Shown here: piece by piece, positions 20,749 through 32,695 of the stretch
Layout: every line of letters starts with the position of its first letter
How positions within the stretch are numbered: position 1 is the first letter of the stretch
NCBI GenBank assembly: GCA_000611775.1
Contig: KK106985.1
Location: 310,001 to 374,000 of the forward strand
DNA: 64,000 nt
Source of the DNA: Umbilicaria muhlenbergii
Taxonomy: Eukaryota > Ascomycota > Lecanoromycetes > Umbilicariales > Umbilicariaceae
Direction of reading: 5' to 3'
Translations under genes and position numbers: made by a program
Notes under the pieces: generated by a model
The model's input: the letters and a program-made list of their open reading frames with translations, nothing else
Told to the model about the DNA's origin: nothing
The model's database searches: none

Positions 20749-22256
20749 TTACTTCTTGCCAATACAGTTCCTCGCCCCGATCGAAAACGGCTGCAGCGCC
20801 GCGCGCCGATCGTCCGCATACCGCGGGTCTCCGAGCCAGCGCTCCGGCACGAAACGGTCGGGGTCGGCGAAGTTGCGGGCGGAGCGCGAGGCGGCGTAGA
20901 CGTTGAGTTGGACGCCGGTCTGGAAACGCCCTCTCCCGTGTCAGCTGATCGGCCCGTAGAACGTCAAGCACGGATGCGGCAAGTTGGGGTGGGGGGGGGG
21001 TTGTGGGTAGGAAGGGCAACGGCAGCGACGTACACCTTCCGGAATGAAATAGCCGGAGACGGTATCCCCGCCCTCGGGGACCATTCGGGGCTGGCCCGCC
21101 AGCCCCGGGGGGTAGAGACGGAAAGTCTCTTCGATGACGGCGAGGAAGTATTCGCATTTACTAAGGTTAGCCAGAGTGATATCGTCGGCGGTATTGAAAG
21201 TACCGCGGATCTCGGCGAGAACCCTGTCCAAAATGCGCTTGTGCTGCGGCAGGTGCAGATACCACGTCGCGCCCGCCAACAGCGTCGCCGTCGTCTCGCT
21301 GCCCGCGCCGATAATCGACGACATGTTCCCGTACATTTCCTCCCGGCTCAGCCCCTTCTCCTCGCCGCCCTTGAGGATATACGACATGAAGTCCGGCCGG
21401 TCCGTCACCGTGCCCAAGCGGCGATCGACCTTCTCCCGCGCCAACTGCTTATGCTCCTCCATTTTCCGCAGCGCCGCTTTGACGTGCGACGCCATCCCCC
21501 ACTGCAGCACGCGCTCGAGGGGCGGGAAGCGCTGCACGACGCTTCGGAAGACGACGGCTTGGATGCCGGAGAAGAGCATCTGCACCCAGAAATGGTAGCG
21601 TTCGTGCTTGAGACAGTCGAAGGGTTCGCCGAAGGATAGGTCGCCGATCACGTCGAACGTCATCCAGTTGTACCAATCCACCAGATCGACTTTTCCCCCA
21701 CCGCGTCCTTGGATCTGGCGATGCAGGCCGCTGATCAGACTATCCACATACGACCGGATCAGCGGCTCCTGCTCGCGCAACGCCTTGTCGGAGAAGGCAT
21801 GGCCCAGCAAGCGGCGAATGCGAGCGTGGTCGGCATCGTTGGCGGTGATGATGCTGTCGATACCCGCGAAGAGATTCACGTCTTTGGGGAAGTTCTTGTG
21901 CCCTTGGCGGTGCGCGTAGATGTCTTTCCACGCCGAAGGCCCGTTGAACGAGAGTTCGTTGGGCCCCGTGCGCACGACGTCGCTGTCGTAGCGGTCGTGC
22001 AGCTCTTTGAACCAGTGCGTCAGAGTGCCGTTGAGAGAGTGGCGCGCGATGGGGAGTTGGGTTGCGGCGGCGAGTTTGGGGCCGGGGAACTTGGAGAGCG
22101 GGTGGAAGTAGATGTTGTAGATGGCGACGGCGATGAAGTAGAGGAGGGCCTGGGGGCGGTGAGTCAGGATCAGTGGGGAATAGAATATCAGTGTGCGAGA
22201 CCTACTACACTCAAACCGAGGCCTGCTATGGTGAGCAGGCCTCCCAAGCTGGGCAT
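20501..22256 (-). CDS. Cytochrome P450, CYP65/isotrichodermin hydroxylase-like
   Basis: This is a microsomal P450 of the fungal secondary-metabolism type. Four exons (22206-22256, 21034-22149, 20753-20919, 20501-20660) join to 497 aa. The short N-terminal anchor [17 protein letters not shown] joins [20 protein letters not shown] and the Pro-rich hinge KFPGPKLAA. The I-helix is [13 protein letters not shown], the ExxR helix is [10 protein letters not shown], the PERW motif is present, and the haem loop is [11 protein letters not shown] with Cys near residue 441. [18 protein letters not shown] and the segment [15 protein letters not shown] resemble CYP65-type enzymes such as isotrichodermin C-15 hydroxylase. 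It lies outside the motif-bearing cluster and its promoter shows no copy of the cluster word, so I do not assign it to that pathway. Confidence 0.9.
20716..20748. repeat. (GAC)11 microsatellite in a P450 intron
   Basis: Eleven perfect GAC units sit directly beside the 5' splice site of the third intron of the P450 gene; the intron donor is at 20752. Length change here could affect splicing efficiency. Confidence 0.95.
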
Positions 22257-22853
22257 GTTAAATATTAGCAAGGTCATTGGGGATATTGCAGAATCTGAAG
22301 TTCCACAGCGTGGATGTGGATGGTGAAGAGAGTAGTGTTAAATCCTTCTCGACGAGACACAAGATCATATTGTCATGCAATTGCTACATAAACGTCGTAT
22401 TTGGGGCTCACCCACGGTAGTCGCTCCAATCCGATCAGCCAGATCGGCATGTGCAGGAAGAGACCCCGCCAATGCGGGTACCTCTGTACAACACCAAATC
22501 AAATCTCGCTGATTCGCATCCCACTGACTCGCATCCTAAGACATGGCCGCTTTCCGCTCGCTGCCGCCACCAATGGAATTCATGCAGCTGGTCCTAAGAA
22601 CTTCTACTACAGCTCCGTGGACGAAAGATGCAAGCCAACCGCGTCTGCTTCCGCTTGAACTCGGCGATTTGTCGCTTCACAGAACACCATGGCAGGGCTC
22701 TCCGCTCCTAATGACATAAATCAGTGTGACTCCCTGGTCAGTTGAGAAGGAAACTTACTATAGAGGACAGCCAGTCGTTCGAGGCCAGAGCATATCCAGG
22801 ACTGGAGCAATCCGAGTCGGAAGCACCTCTCGTGTTGCCGTATCAAGATTCAT
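22257..22853. other. Intergenic, nothing recognised
   Basis: About 600 bases span the P450 promoter and the 3' end of the NAD synthetase gene. I see no motif copies and no coding frame of note. Confidence 0.45.
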
Positions 22854-25169
22854 TCAGTCTGCTTTAACTACCTTCTTCCCCGCTCTAGCTTCCCAGGCGA
22901 TGACGTTCTCTTCCATCTTCTTATACGCCCAGGAAAACCCCGGGTACAGGAATGGTCTGAGATCGTATCGATTGTCGTCTGGGGAATATTGCTCCGCGTG
23001 ATAAGCCGGCGTCAACACTGTCATCTTGTGTCGGTTGATGCTATAGAACCAAAAGAACCGACGGGTCTTTTCGTATATTTCTCGCGGCGTAAGTCGATCT
23101 GACCAGATGTGCAGCAACTTCTCATACATGCCCCAAGGCCCAAGCTTGGAAACTTTGCGTAGACGACCGAAGACGGAGAGCTCCGTGTATGTCATTCCCA
23201 TGTCTGCTTCATCGGATTGGACATAGGTGGATGTTATGGGCTCAAGTTCGGCAGTGGGTACGGCGGTGAGGAAAGATTCGAGAATCGGTAGGGAGAAGGT
23301 GGTTTGAGCGTAGGATATGAATGACTTGAGATCGGTCTTGGAGATACCACCTATTGGGTTGATATCTGCGGACGAGCAGTCGTATTTTGTAAGATAACCT
23401 CTGAGGCACTCATCAACATTAGCGCTCCCCAGAACAAGTAATGAACCACCATTTCGGCGGGATCGAACGGTTGGAAGTAGTTGGGCAAAAAGATAGGCGA
23501 TGACCATGCGGAGGCGCGCTTGGATGTTCTGAAGGGCAAGATTCTCCGTTTTGCTACCCCCGTGGACCGTAAATCGCGGACGGAAGTCAGTGACCATGGT
23601 GAAAAGGTTTGTGAGAGCAGTGACAACGCTATCCATGTTCAGATCCACGTGGTAAGCTCCAATATCATGCGCAAGCTCTTTGGCTCTGCTCCGTGTATCC
23701 TTGCTCGAATTCGTAGTACCCATGAAGCAGGTATGAAATATTCGGTTGCAGACTTCTTGTGGTTCGGTGGGCAGCCACTTGGAGTCTTCAGGCTCGCCGC
23801 AGATCCGTCTGGTGTCTTTGATGACTTGCTCATTACCATCATAAATGGCTTGTACTACCAATCGACACATCGAGAAAACAATGGTGGCAGTCGCACAGCT
23901 GTCAATGCCCCCGCTGAGAGGTATGAAAAAGCCAGCTGCCCCTCCGCAGCGCCTTAAGTAATCCCATAACCAGCATGCCGGTCCCATTGCTATCTCCTCT
24001 TCAGGAGCATGATAACGAAGCTCGATTTCGTCAGATGGTCCAACTCCAGGGTCAACATCCTCGGCCCTTTTCGAGAGTCGCATATCTACTTCCAGGCGCT
24101 GATAAGTCGGTGATTGGGTTGCTTGCAGACCTCGACTGGGTGCACAGCGAAAACTTCGGACCTCTTCCAGATCCACAGTGGCAGTCACTACCTCCACATC
24201 ATTTAGAGAGAATTGGGACCCTTGGGCAACGACCTTGCCGTTCACAATGATCATCGCGCAGCCGTCGTAGTAGAGACGATCGCCATCACAGCCTTGTTGG
24301 TTCGAATACAGATAAATGCCACCAGCCTGATTGGTGATCCAGGTTAGAAAGCTTAGACAGTAAAACATTGAGCTGCCTTGGACTGACCTTTCGTGTAGCT
24401 TCTAAAATCAGATTAATTCTCGTATCAAGTTTACGCAACTCATGATGGCTTCCACTAGAGTTGGTGAAGATCTCTACACCATTCAAACCCATATGCGCAT
24501 GTGGACTAAATGGATATGTTAGACTTCTACTTCATACTACACCCTTGGCTACTCAGACTGCTCACTTACGCATCAGGGGTGAAGAGCTCTTCGCAAGTCT
24601 CGGCACCAACACAGGTGTCTTTCGTGCTTAAGACAGCATCGCCGAAAGGCACCTTATACTGGCCAGTGATCTTCCCAACAATCTGCTCAAGGTAGTACTC
24701 CTCGACGTGCCTGGGACGCATCCAGGGGGTAAAATAGCGCATCTCCCTGTAGTTCCCATCGTTTGCAAGCCACATCTTGGGGCGTATGAGGAGCACTTTT
24801 CGGTTGTAGACCATAACGCGGCAGTTATAGCGGACATTGCGATGCCTTACTGGCATTCCAATATCCAAGAGAATATCTTGGCAGTCTGGATTGTCAATTA
24901 TCTTGGCTAGCATCTCCCACGAATGCAAGAAAGTGTCCCCTTCCAGGAAGTGGTCGAGACAGCCATAGCCAGTGATTTCAAGCTCTGGTCCCACACGTAG
25001 CGTTGCACCCGCAGCTTTGGCTTGTCTGATGCTTTCGATGATTCGCTCGGTATTGCCTTCAAAGTCAAGGGCCCACTGGTTCAAGGAGCTTTGAGGCAGT
25101 TAGTCGACATCATCATGGGGGAGAGTGAAGTCTCATGTACCAGGTAGCAAGTGTTACGAGATGACCCAT
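22854..25169 (-). CDS. qns1: Glutamine-dependent NAD+ synthetase
   Basis: This enzyme carries out the last step of NAD+ biosynthesis: deamido-NAD+ plus ATP plus glutamine gives NAD+. Four exons (25141-25169, 24570-25088, 24388-24505, 22854-24326) join in frame to 712 aa, the normal eukaryotic length. The N-terminal nitrilase-type glutaminase domain starts [19 protein letters not shown]. It shows its catalytic triad regions: Glu in [10 protein letters not shown], Lys in [14 protein letters not shown], and Cys in [11 protein letters not shown]. The C-terminal synthetase domain has the ATP-binding [15 protein letters not shown], then [20 protein letters not shown] and the conserved C-terminal [10 protein letters not shown]. 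It is a housekeeping gene and marks the left border of the biosynthetic cluster. Confidence 0.96.
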
Positions 25170-25686
25170 TTCGAATATATCTCGGTGACTCCTATCAACT
25201 TAACTAGAGTCATGCGAGTATACTGGTTGCGATTGAGCAGTTCAATGCTCTCTGCATATGGCTGTATAGGGACACCAGGGTGAAGGACGACTTTCAACGG
25301 AGAACTCTAGACCGCATTGACAGAGGAAGTACACGGATACACTCTGAGGAATCCCTCCAGCATCAAGATATCATATGTTCCCACTGCTCTCACTGCTGAA
25401 GGAGATGTCACTTCAAGCCAACGGGAGGTAGGATTAACTCAAGTAAGTGAGCCTCAAATTGACCTGCCCTTGCTGCCTTAAGGTACGGGAACTGCCGTTG
25501 TTGTGGCGAGCTTGTCAACCAGCCCAATTGTAAGTGTAAGCCTACTGAATCATCTCCATCTCGGTTTAGATAACGAGGACTTCGAGTTTGAAGCCTTGCA
25601 CAAAAGAGCAGGCCTGAGAAGAACGCTGGACGAGGGGAAAGGTAATCTCATGTTTGATGCATTTGCTACGACGATAGTCTACTGAT
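25170..25686. other. Intergenic: NAD synthetase promoter and O-methyltransferase 3' end
   Basis: This stretch is the left cluster border. I see no copy of the ACTCGGGTCC word here, which fits NAD synthetase not being co-regulated with the cluster. Confidence 0.5.
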
Positions 25687-27085
25687 CTAGTTTTCCACCT
25701 TGCCGTTGTAAACTGCCTCAATCAAAGACACCAAACTCCCTTCCGGTGTCCGACTTCCAAGGAATTGAAGTCTCGCATCTGTCTTCTCAAACAGCCTCGC
25801 CCAGTCAGTTTCGGTACGCTCCAGGGAATTCCAACCAGTGGCCTGAATCATATCCAAGTTCCTATGGAGAAATTCAGATCAGCTTCCTACCTCTACCTCC
25901 AAGAACCATCACGGAAACCGTACCTGCTTTGTTTCTGAGTCCAGGAAGTGGTAGCAACCTCCGATGGCAAAAACTCATAGATGACAATTTTGGACCCGTG
26001 TTTCATGGAAGGGATCAGATTGCGCAGAATCCTGACCGCATATTTGTCCGACCAGTTATGCAGGATGAACCGGAAGAAATAAACATCTGCACTTTGGACG
26101 GGTTGTTCGGTCAGGAAGTCGTGTGCCATAAATGTGACCCTCCCCTTCAGCTCCGCGGGCAGCATGCTCACTCCCTCCTTGACCGTGCCCGGCAAGTCCT
26201 GCACGATGAACTGGATCCGAGACGTGACGGATGCCAGCGCCCGGCTGACACCGCCATGCCCGCCGCCCACGTCCACCACCGTACCACCAACCTCATCCAG
26301 CCCGGCCCAATCGAATCCGTTGATCAAGTGTCGGATATCATACAAGTCGCCCTGAGTCATGAAAACCATCCCTCCGCCAAACCTCCGCGAGCGCTCCGGA
26401 TCCTTGGCTAACTCGACGTAAAAGGGATCGCTCGTGTTGAACTCGTAATTGAAACCCGTCTCGTTTGGCTCTCCGGACCCGGGCCATTTCCGATGCGCCT
26501 CAATCACCTTGGTGGATGCAGGTCCAATGTCTTCGGTCAAGAAACCAATCGAGTCCCGCATGCCTTGCTCCTCCTTTATCAAGAGCGAGGCGGCGGTGTG
26601 AGACACGTGGCCAGGTGTTGACTCCTTGAAGATATTGCTATGAATTGCATGTTGGATAAAGCGCCGGAGGAGAACCTCGTCGACTCCGCTTGCCTTGGCG
26701 ATATCGGCAAACGAGATTTCTCCGTCTTTTGGGACGTAGCTGGCGAGCTGGTTGCGATAGATGAAGCGGAGGGCGAGCACGTCGGTGAACTTGAATTGTA
26801 ATGTTAGCTTTCTGCATATCGGAGCTTCAAAACCCTTCAACCCGGAGTATTGCTGCCCACACTGAATAGGATCTCAAAGATTTGCCCTATCGGACCCACG
26901 GCGAGTTGTCTCAACTCCTGTGTCGAGTCCACGAGCGCTTTCCGACAATCTTCGGCTTCTTTGGGAAGATTGGCCAACGTACACGTGTTAAATGATGTTG
27001 ACGGGAGATTCTTCGAGACGGTCAGAGCGTCCAAAGCTTTTGCATTGGCAAGAATGCCCTCCGCAATCTCTGTCAATGTTGACAT
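25687..27085 (-). CDS. SAM-dependent O-methyltransferase (fungal secondary-metabolism type)
   Basis: This enzyme is predicted to methylate a hydroxyl group of an aromatic product. Three exons (26861-27085, 25924-26807, 25687-25861) join in frame to 427 aa; the first intron border is the least certain. The N-terminal helical dimerisation region includes GPIGQIFEILF and the winged-helix part FADIAKASGVDEVLLRRFIQ. The SAM-binding loop is VVDVGGGHGGVSRAL near residues 253-265. The catalytic His is in FILHNWSD, near residue 325, conserved in the sterigmatocystin 8-O-methyltransferase-like family. The C-terminal exon NLDMIQATGWNSLERTETDW has the usual family ending. An exact cluster word lies 168 bases upstream of the start, which makes it the leftmost regulated gene. 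Confidence 0.92.
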
Positions 27086-27738
27086 GACGCAGAATGTGGA
27101 ACGGAGACTTTTGATTCCTTCTGAGCAAGTTGAGAAGCTGCTTGGAAGTGGTAAGATACAATGCTCTGGGAATGTTTGTAATGCCTAATGAGCATCAGCC
27201 TTCTGGCCCTACGCGCGTGCGGTGTTGCAGTGCCCGAGTTGTTCTTCCAGGAGGACCCGAGTGAAGCCATGATCACTCAAGGTCCTCCCCTTTGATCTGA
27301 ACCTACAACTTCACCGGCTGCTTTGAAACACAATATGCCGACACTCTCTTATTTCAGTTGCCAATTATATCTGCTTGTGCATGAAAGTAAATATCATCTT
27401 GTCGCACTGTTGAGCATGTCATTTGCAAGATGACAGAGTCTGAACTGATTGATGTGACATGTTACATTACTATGTAATCTTCACAGTCGTGTGGTGAGCT
27501 TAGTTTAATGAGAATATAACGTGCATGGCCTTAACATCATGCACTACCTTAGTGATAGTAAACACTGCAAGATCATCATTTCTGTTAGATAAAGGAGCAG
27601 TTGCTACATTCTCAAAGGGGAAATAGAGTTGAAAATAAAAAGAAACAACACCACAGTTGCGCTCATGAGCAACAGCTCAGAAGTACCATCATCGCTGGCA
27701 ACATGCAGATAAAGAACAACCCCACATTGACAAAGTCA
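27086..27738. other. O-methyltransferase promoter and SDR 3' region
   Basis: About 650 bases, AT-rich from 27300 on. The only recognised element is the cluster word at 27253-27262. No coding frame is evident. Confidence 0.5.
27253..27262 (-). promoter_or_regulatory. Cluster word ACTCGGGTCC (O-methyltransferase promoter)
   Basis: This is an exact copy, read as GGACCCGAGT on the plus strand, 168-177 bases upstream of the O-methyltransferase start and in the same orientation as the gene. It is a putative binding site, inferred from recurrence in other cluster promoters. Confidence 0.65.
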
Positions 27739-28886
27739 CTATCTGTACTGCATGGTCTCCTGCTCACACCAATTCCAAAATCGCTCTGCATTTCCATTAC
27801 CACCTTCTGCCTTGGACTTCATCTCCTGCTCAATGTGCTCCGGTATGGGCCCAAAACGTCCCCATGGAATGATAAATGCGCCGTTGTCCTTTGCGGTAAT
27901 CTTGGGAGAACAAGCAGCGAAGATCTCAGTGTAGGCGCCGAACTTGCCGGGTTTGAAAAGGATACCCTAGGAGAGCCGGAGTTAGCACAGGATCATGATA
28001 TTCAACGGGGAGGGAGGATATACTGAGATAAAGTGCTGAACTGCATTGCCATGTCTCTGTAGCTCGGTTTTCAGTAAACCTGGGTTAACGCTGACGCTGA
28101 TGATGCCGTCTTTGCTGAGACGCTTTGCGCATTCCGAGGCGAAGAATACGTTGCCAACCTTGGTTTGCATGTAGCTTTCCATTGCGTTTTTCAGGACTTT
28201 TGGCTGGCCGGTCTTGTCGCTCCACAATATGCCACCTTGAGGGACGGACACGGCAATCATTGATGCAAGCCAAACGATTCGGACGCTATTCGGGGGTGCG
28301 GATGCTGCAGTTCTTTTCATGATGTCCTCTAGGAAATAGTTGAAGAGGAAGGGACCAAGGCAATTAGTTCCCATCTCCAGGTCATGCCCCTGTTGCGAAT
28401 CAGTACTGGAAGGTATCACAGTACACTACAAGTCACTGACCAAGTTGGTCTTGCTACCGGCTGGAGGGGTCATGACGCCAGCGTTGTGAACAAGAACATC
28501 CAAACGTCCCTCTGCGCTCAGGAAGTCATTGGCTGACTGCTTGATGGTGGCGAGATCGGACAGATCGAGGTGTAGAGCAACGAGCTTGCCAGGAGACGAC
28601 GGGCGGTCCGACTTGATGTTCTTGATAGCCGTCTTGAGCTTTTCTCGCGAGCGGGCCGCGAGGTACACCTTGGCTCCGGCCCCATAGAGCATTTTGGATA
28701 ATTCATATCCACAGCCCGAGCTCGATCCTGTGACGATGAAGACCTGTGTCGGAAGGTACTGTCAGAGCTCGTATCTACTGCCAGGATGGGTTAGAAGATA
28801 CATACCTTGCCCGTCAAGTCTCGGACATCATTTTCGGTGAAAGTGGGCGCGGGCGGGAAGATCTGGTTGAAAGGTGGAGGCGGCAT
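27739..28886 (-). CDS. Short-chain dehydrogenase/reductase, Bli-4/retinol dehydrogenase-like
   Basis: This is an NAD(P)-dependent oxidoreductase, probably an alcohol/carbonyl interconverting tailoring enzyme. Four exons (28806-28886, 28441-28743, 28024-28389, 27739-27966) join exactly in frame to 325 aa. The start MPPPPFNQIFPPAPTFTE was chosen as the only ATG before the conserved VRDLTGKVFIVTG. The Rossmann motif is TGSSSGCGYE (about residues 33-42), the structural motif is VHNAGV, and the catalytic Tyr and Lys are in YMQTK (Tyr201, Lys205). The C-terminal stretch AFIIPWGRFGPIPEHIEQEM is typical of the Bli-4-like fungal group. It is divergent from the MFS gene at 29802, and a cluster word lies 237 bases upstream. 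Substrate unknown. Confidence 0.9.
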
Positions 28887-29122
28887 GCTTGCAGACGGCG
28901 TGTACGGTGTTTTTGGCGACGGTCAGAGCGAGGTAAGGCAGGTTGGCGAGGTGGTGGAGGAGAGGGAGGTCAGGGAGGTCAGGAGGTGAGGGAAGTAAGG
29001 GAGGTGAACAAGAGACTGGTGGGAGCTGCCGATGAGCACAGGAACTAACACGACTACGAATGACACACACCCCGGATTGAGGATTCGGTTCGTGCTTGCG
29101 AAAGGGAGCTGGCGCTGAGCAG

Positions 29123-29132
29123 GGACCCGAGT
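29123..29132 (-). promoter_or_regulatory. Cluster word ACTCGGGTCC (SDR/MFS promoter)
   Basis: This is an exact copy, read as GGACCCGAGT on the plus strand, 237 bases upstream of the SDR start and 670 bases upstream of the MFS start. Confidence 0.65.
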
Positions 29133-29692
29133 AGGGCAACCCCAGCGAGGCAGCGCCCCCACGGCGAGCACGACCATAGCTCCCATACAAGTAGCAGCAA
29201 GAGAGTATTCCTAGTGCGGAGGACACGCTCCTCAGGCTAGCTCCGGCTGCGCGCGCTGTCTGCTAACTCCAGGCCGAGTCTACACCGGAAAGGGTTAGTC
29301 AGAAGACCAAGACAAGCAATAAGGCGGCGGGGACGCGGGAGACTAGCCATGATTCAGGGTTCAGGATTCAGAATTCCTCCACTTGTCCTGCTCAACTACC
29401 TACTCCGTACTAAGACTGATGGGAGCGCGTAACGATACTGGAATCCTTACGAATACGAAGTATCAGCTCTGTAACAACCAATTGGGCCACACGCTCCCAA
29501 GGCCTGACTGAAAGAGACCCTGTCTCGACGGCCAACGACCATCAACGGTGGGAATGTCGATGCAGCATGCACCCTCTCCTGCACCAACACATTTTCCTGA
29601 CACCTGAAGAGCCGAGTAAGGTATCTAGGTAATAATCCTTCAAACCCCCCTCGTGCCTTACCTACCTTGCCACAGAATCATGGCTGTGACAC

Positions 29693-29704
29693 CGGGTCCT
29701 TCTC
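29693..29704 (+). promoter_or_regulatory. Related element CGGGTCCTTCTC (MFS promoter)
   Basis: These twelve bases are identical to 40616-40627 in the GMC gene's promoter, where they overlap a full cluster word. They sit 98 bases upstream of the MFS start. Here the first three bases of the full word differ. Confidence 0.45.
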
Positions 29705-29801
29705 CTGTTTTCCAGTGCGCAGCACTGTGCCCCTTGCTTCGTGAGCCTCTTTTTGTTAATTGATAGACCAACCTCGGCGGGTCTGTATATACACCACAGA
29801 A

Positions 29802-31798
29802 ATGGAGGCCGACAGCTTCAACCCCAACTTGCATCCAAACACCAAGATCGTAGATTCGGAACCACCTCAGTCCAGTGATGTGAGCACTGATGAGAAAGGT
29901 GCAAGAGATGGTGACAGCAGCGATGCCAAGGATCCGCATGTCGTTGGCGCTATCACCACCACGAAGGAGGCAGAAGACCCTGCCAGCTCCAGTGAAGATG
30001 ACGCGAACTATCCCAAGGGCGTGAAACTGCTTGCCATAGCCGTTGCTCTCTGTTTCGCCGTTTTCTGCGTCGCTCTGGACAGTACGTCGTCTCGCCTACG
30101 GAGGGTGATGTTGTATTTACTCACCGAAGCCCTACAGACACCATCATCGCAACAGCGATTCCACGGATAACAGATGATTTCCACTCCCTGGAGGACGTCG
30201 GCTGGTATTCCAGCGCCTATCTTCTCTGCACGGTATGTCCTCGCTCTGAAGTCACATAGATGCAGATTTAGGATAACTGATATCAGTACAGAGCGCCTTC
30301 CAACTCCTCTTCGGTAAGCTTTACAGTGTCTTCCAGATCAAATGGGTCTACCTTATCACTCTTGGCGTCTTCGAAGTCGGCTCTCTGGTCTGTGGCGCGG
30401 CGCCCAGTTCCACGGCTTTCATCATCGGTCGAGCAATCGCTGGTGTGGGCTCTGCTGGTCTCTTCTCCGGATCGTTGATCATCTTGGCCCACTCCGTCCC
30501 CCTCGCGAAACGACCCACGTACTCAGGTCTGATCTTGGCAATGTACGGCATTGCGAGCGTTGTGGGTGAGAAAGGCTTCATCTATCCCTGAGTGAGTAAT
30601 CTGAGGGCTCCGGAAACACTGACCTGAGCTATATAGGTCCCCTCCTGGGTGGTGCATTCACCGACGATCCCCATGCAACTTGGAGAATGTGCTTCTACAT
30701 CAACCGTAAGAGAAATCCTAGCTTTCAATCTTTCCTTTCTTTCTCGAGAATGATAAATGAACCAAACCAGTTCCCTTCGGCTTCGTGACCGCTGTGGTCC
30801 TCGTCTTCCTCCTCAAACCAGCCAAGCAAAAGAAGCGCGAATCCGTCGGCTTCATGGCCACCTTCATGGAACTCGACCCTATCGGCACTATCCTCTTCGT
30901 CCCCGGGATCGTCTGTCTCCTCCTCGCTCTTCAATGGGGCGGGACCGTTTACCCCTGGTCGAACGGCCGAATCATCGCCTTATTCGTCATATTCGGCATC
31001 CTCATTATCGGCTTCGTCCTTGTCCAGATCTGGAAAGGTGACCACGGCTCCACCGTCCCACCACGTATCGCCCGACAACGCAGCGTCGCCAGCGGCGCCT
31101 ACTACGGTCTGACCATTTCCGCCCCCTTCTTCATCCTCGTCTACTTCCTCCCCATCTGGTTCCAAGCCATCAAAGGCACCAGCGCCGTCCGCTCAGGCAT
31201 CGACAACCTTCCCCTAATCCTGAGCCAAGCAATCGGCAGCATCCTCGCCGGCGTCCTCGTCACTCAGATAGGCTACTACGTCCCGTTCATGATCCTTGGC
31301 ACCATATTCTCCTCCATCGGCGCCGGCTTCCTTACAACCTTCCATGTTGACACCCCTGCCAAGACCTGGATTGGCTACCAAATCATCTTTGGCCTAGGCA
31401 TCGGCTTCGGCTTCCAACAACCCGTGCTCGCGGCCCAGACCGTCCTTCCCATTGAGGATGTCGCCGTCGGCACCGCCTTTGCCATGTTCACGTCGCTGCT
31501 TGGCGCCTCGCTCTTCACGTCCGTGGCGCAAAACCGCTTCGCGAATTCCCTCGTCCAATATATTGCGGGGTCGGGCATCTCGGACCTGAACCCGCAGGTC
31601 GTGATCCAAACCGGTGCGACACAACTACGGGGGATTATTTCCCCGCAAGAGTTGCCGGCACTCCTGCTGGGGTACAATGGAGCGCTGATGAAGTCGTTTC
31701 AGGTGGCGCTGATCATGGCCTGTCTGACGGCGCTGGCGCTGCCGTGGGTGGAGTGGAAATCCGTCAAAGGGAAGCAGGTGGGGCCGGGGGCTATTTAA
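29802..31798 (+). CDS. MFS drug:H+ antiporter (14-TM DHA type), cluster exporter
   Basis: This is the likely export pump for the cluster product. Five exons (29802-30081, 30138-30232, 30292-30565, 30637-30705, 30771-31798) join in frame to 581 aa. An acidic, Ser-rich cytosolic N-terminus of about 75 residues precedes TM1 ([20 protein letters not shown]). Family motifs follow: [49 protein letters not shown], and [15 protein letters not shown]. It ends [15 protein letters not shown], very like the MFS at 15225 (EWKSVKGRK) but without the Pro-Gly repeat. Three of its four introns have no counterpart in that paralogue, so the duplication is not recent. Confidence 0.92.
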
Positions 31799-32695
31799 AA
31801 GTCTCAGTGATTCCGATTGCACAGATACTTGAAGCATTCAGATAGAGTCTCATGGCTACGGTAGGTGTTACGTGATCTATGTAGATGCGCTCATTGGCTT
31901 TTCATTATTTCTGTATTCATGGAGTTATATTACCTTCATATTATCGTTCGTTCTTCGCCCACGTTTTGTTGAAAGATTAACGTAGTAAGACCCTTAACCC
32001 CGCCGGCGAGGTAGTGTAGCATCAAATCTGCTGAGACCTCATCTACTTAGTCCTCAACTCCACTGTTCAATCCCTAAAGATGCCAGGATGGACTAATTGC
32101 CCGCCAAGCGCAACGTCCCCGAATATGGTAATAATGTTATGCAAGCATTTGTTGCAGTAAAAATGGGCCCAGTCTGGCTGAGATCTCTTGTAAGTGCCGA
32201 TTCCAACTCGTCCACTCGGGTTCGCGTACTCGGGGCCTTTTCGTCTCTTCGAGAGGACGCAACGGCAGGGGTGGCAGGGCAGGCGGGATGAGGAGGGCAG
32301 GACAGGGCAGGGCAGAAGACACCTAGAGAGGAAAAGGGCTACATTACTACTGCTGCAGACGGACTTGGTTACTGCGGCTAAGAGGTTTTTGGTTTTGCAA
32401 CTTTGCGCAAAAAGGATAATAGGAAGGGAAAACTGACCGTCGCGTGAGAAAGAAAGAGAAAGTACCGGAAGTACCACTGAAAAATACAAAAAAGGGAAAG
32501 GGAAACGCTTGTACATCAAATCCGTCTGTCCTCCCTGACCCATCATTTGCTTGAATTTTGTTCATCTCCATCTGAGCGCAGCCCCATCTCATGTATTGCT
32601 TTAGGCTTATCAGGCGCTAGTTCTGCCTCACCCATCTCAACTCCTTCGTCTCCATCTTTGAACTCCTCGAACCAAAGACCACAACCACAGTCAGC
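31799..32695. other. Intergenic between MFS and 2-OG oxygenase genes
   Basis: About 900 bases hold the MFS 3' end and the oxygenase promoter. Two near-copies of the cluster word lie at 32214-32223 and 32228-32237. No coding frame is evident. Confidence 0.5.
32214..32237 (+). promoter_or_regulatory. Tandem near-copies of the cluster word (oxygenase upstream region)
   Basis: ACTCGGGTTC and ACTCGGGGCC each differ from the cluster word by one base. They lie 14 bases apart start to start, about 460-480 bases before the oxygenase ATG. Distance and mismatches make this weaker than the exact copies. Confidence 0.35.

Larger units (their letters stand above)
28887..29801. promoter_or_regulatory. Divergent promoter region between SDR and MFS transporter
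   Basis: About 915 bases separate two divergently transcribed cluster genes. The region holds an exact cluster word at 29123-29132 and the related CGGGTCCTTCTC at 29693-29704. It also holds a short purine-rich tandem (two GGGAGGTCA units near 28963-28980). A shared regulatory region is inferred. Confidence 0.6.

Noticed and set aside
20908-22326. Long plus-strand frames of 243 and 205 codons
   Set aside because: They are antisense shadows of the GC-rich P450 exon; no family similarity.
25996-26470. GGACCCG-containing words in the O-methyltransferase coding region
   Set aside because: They differ from the cluster word in the last bases and lie within exons.
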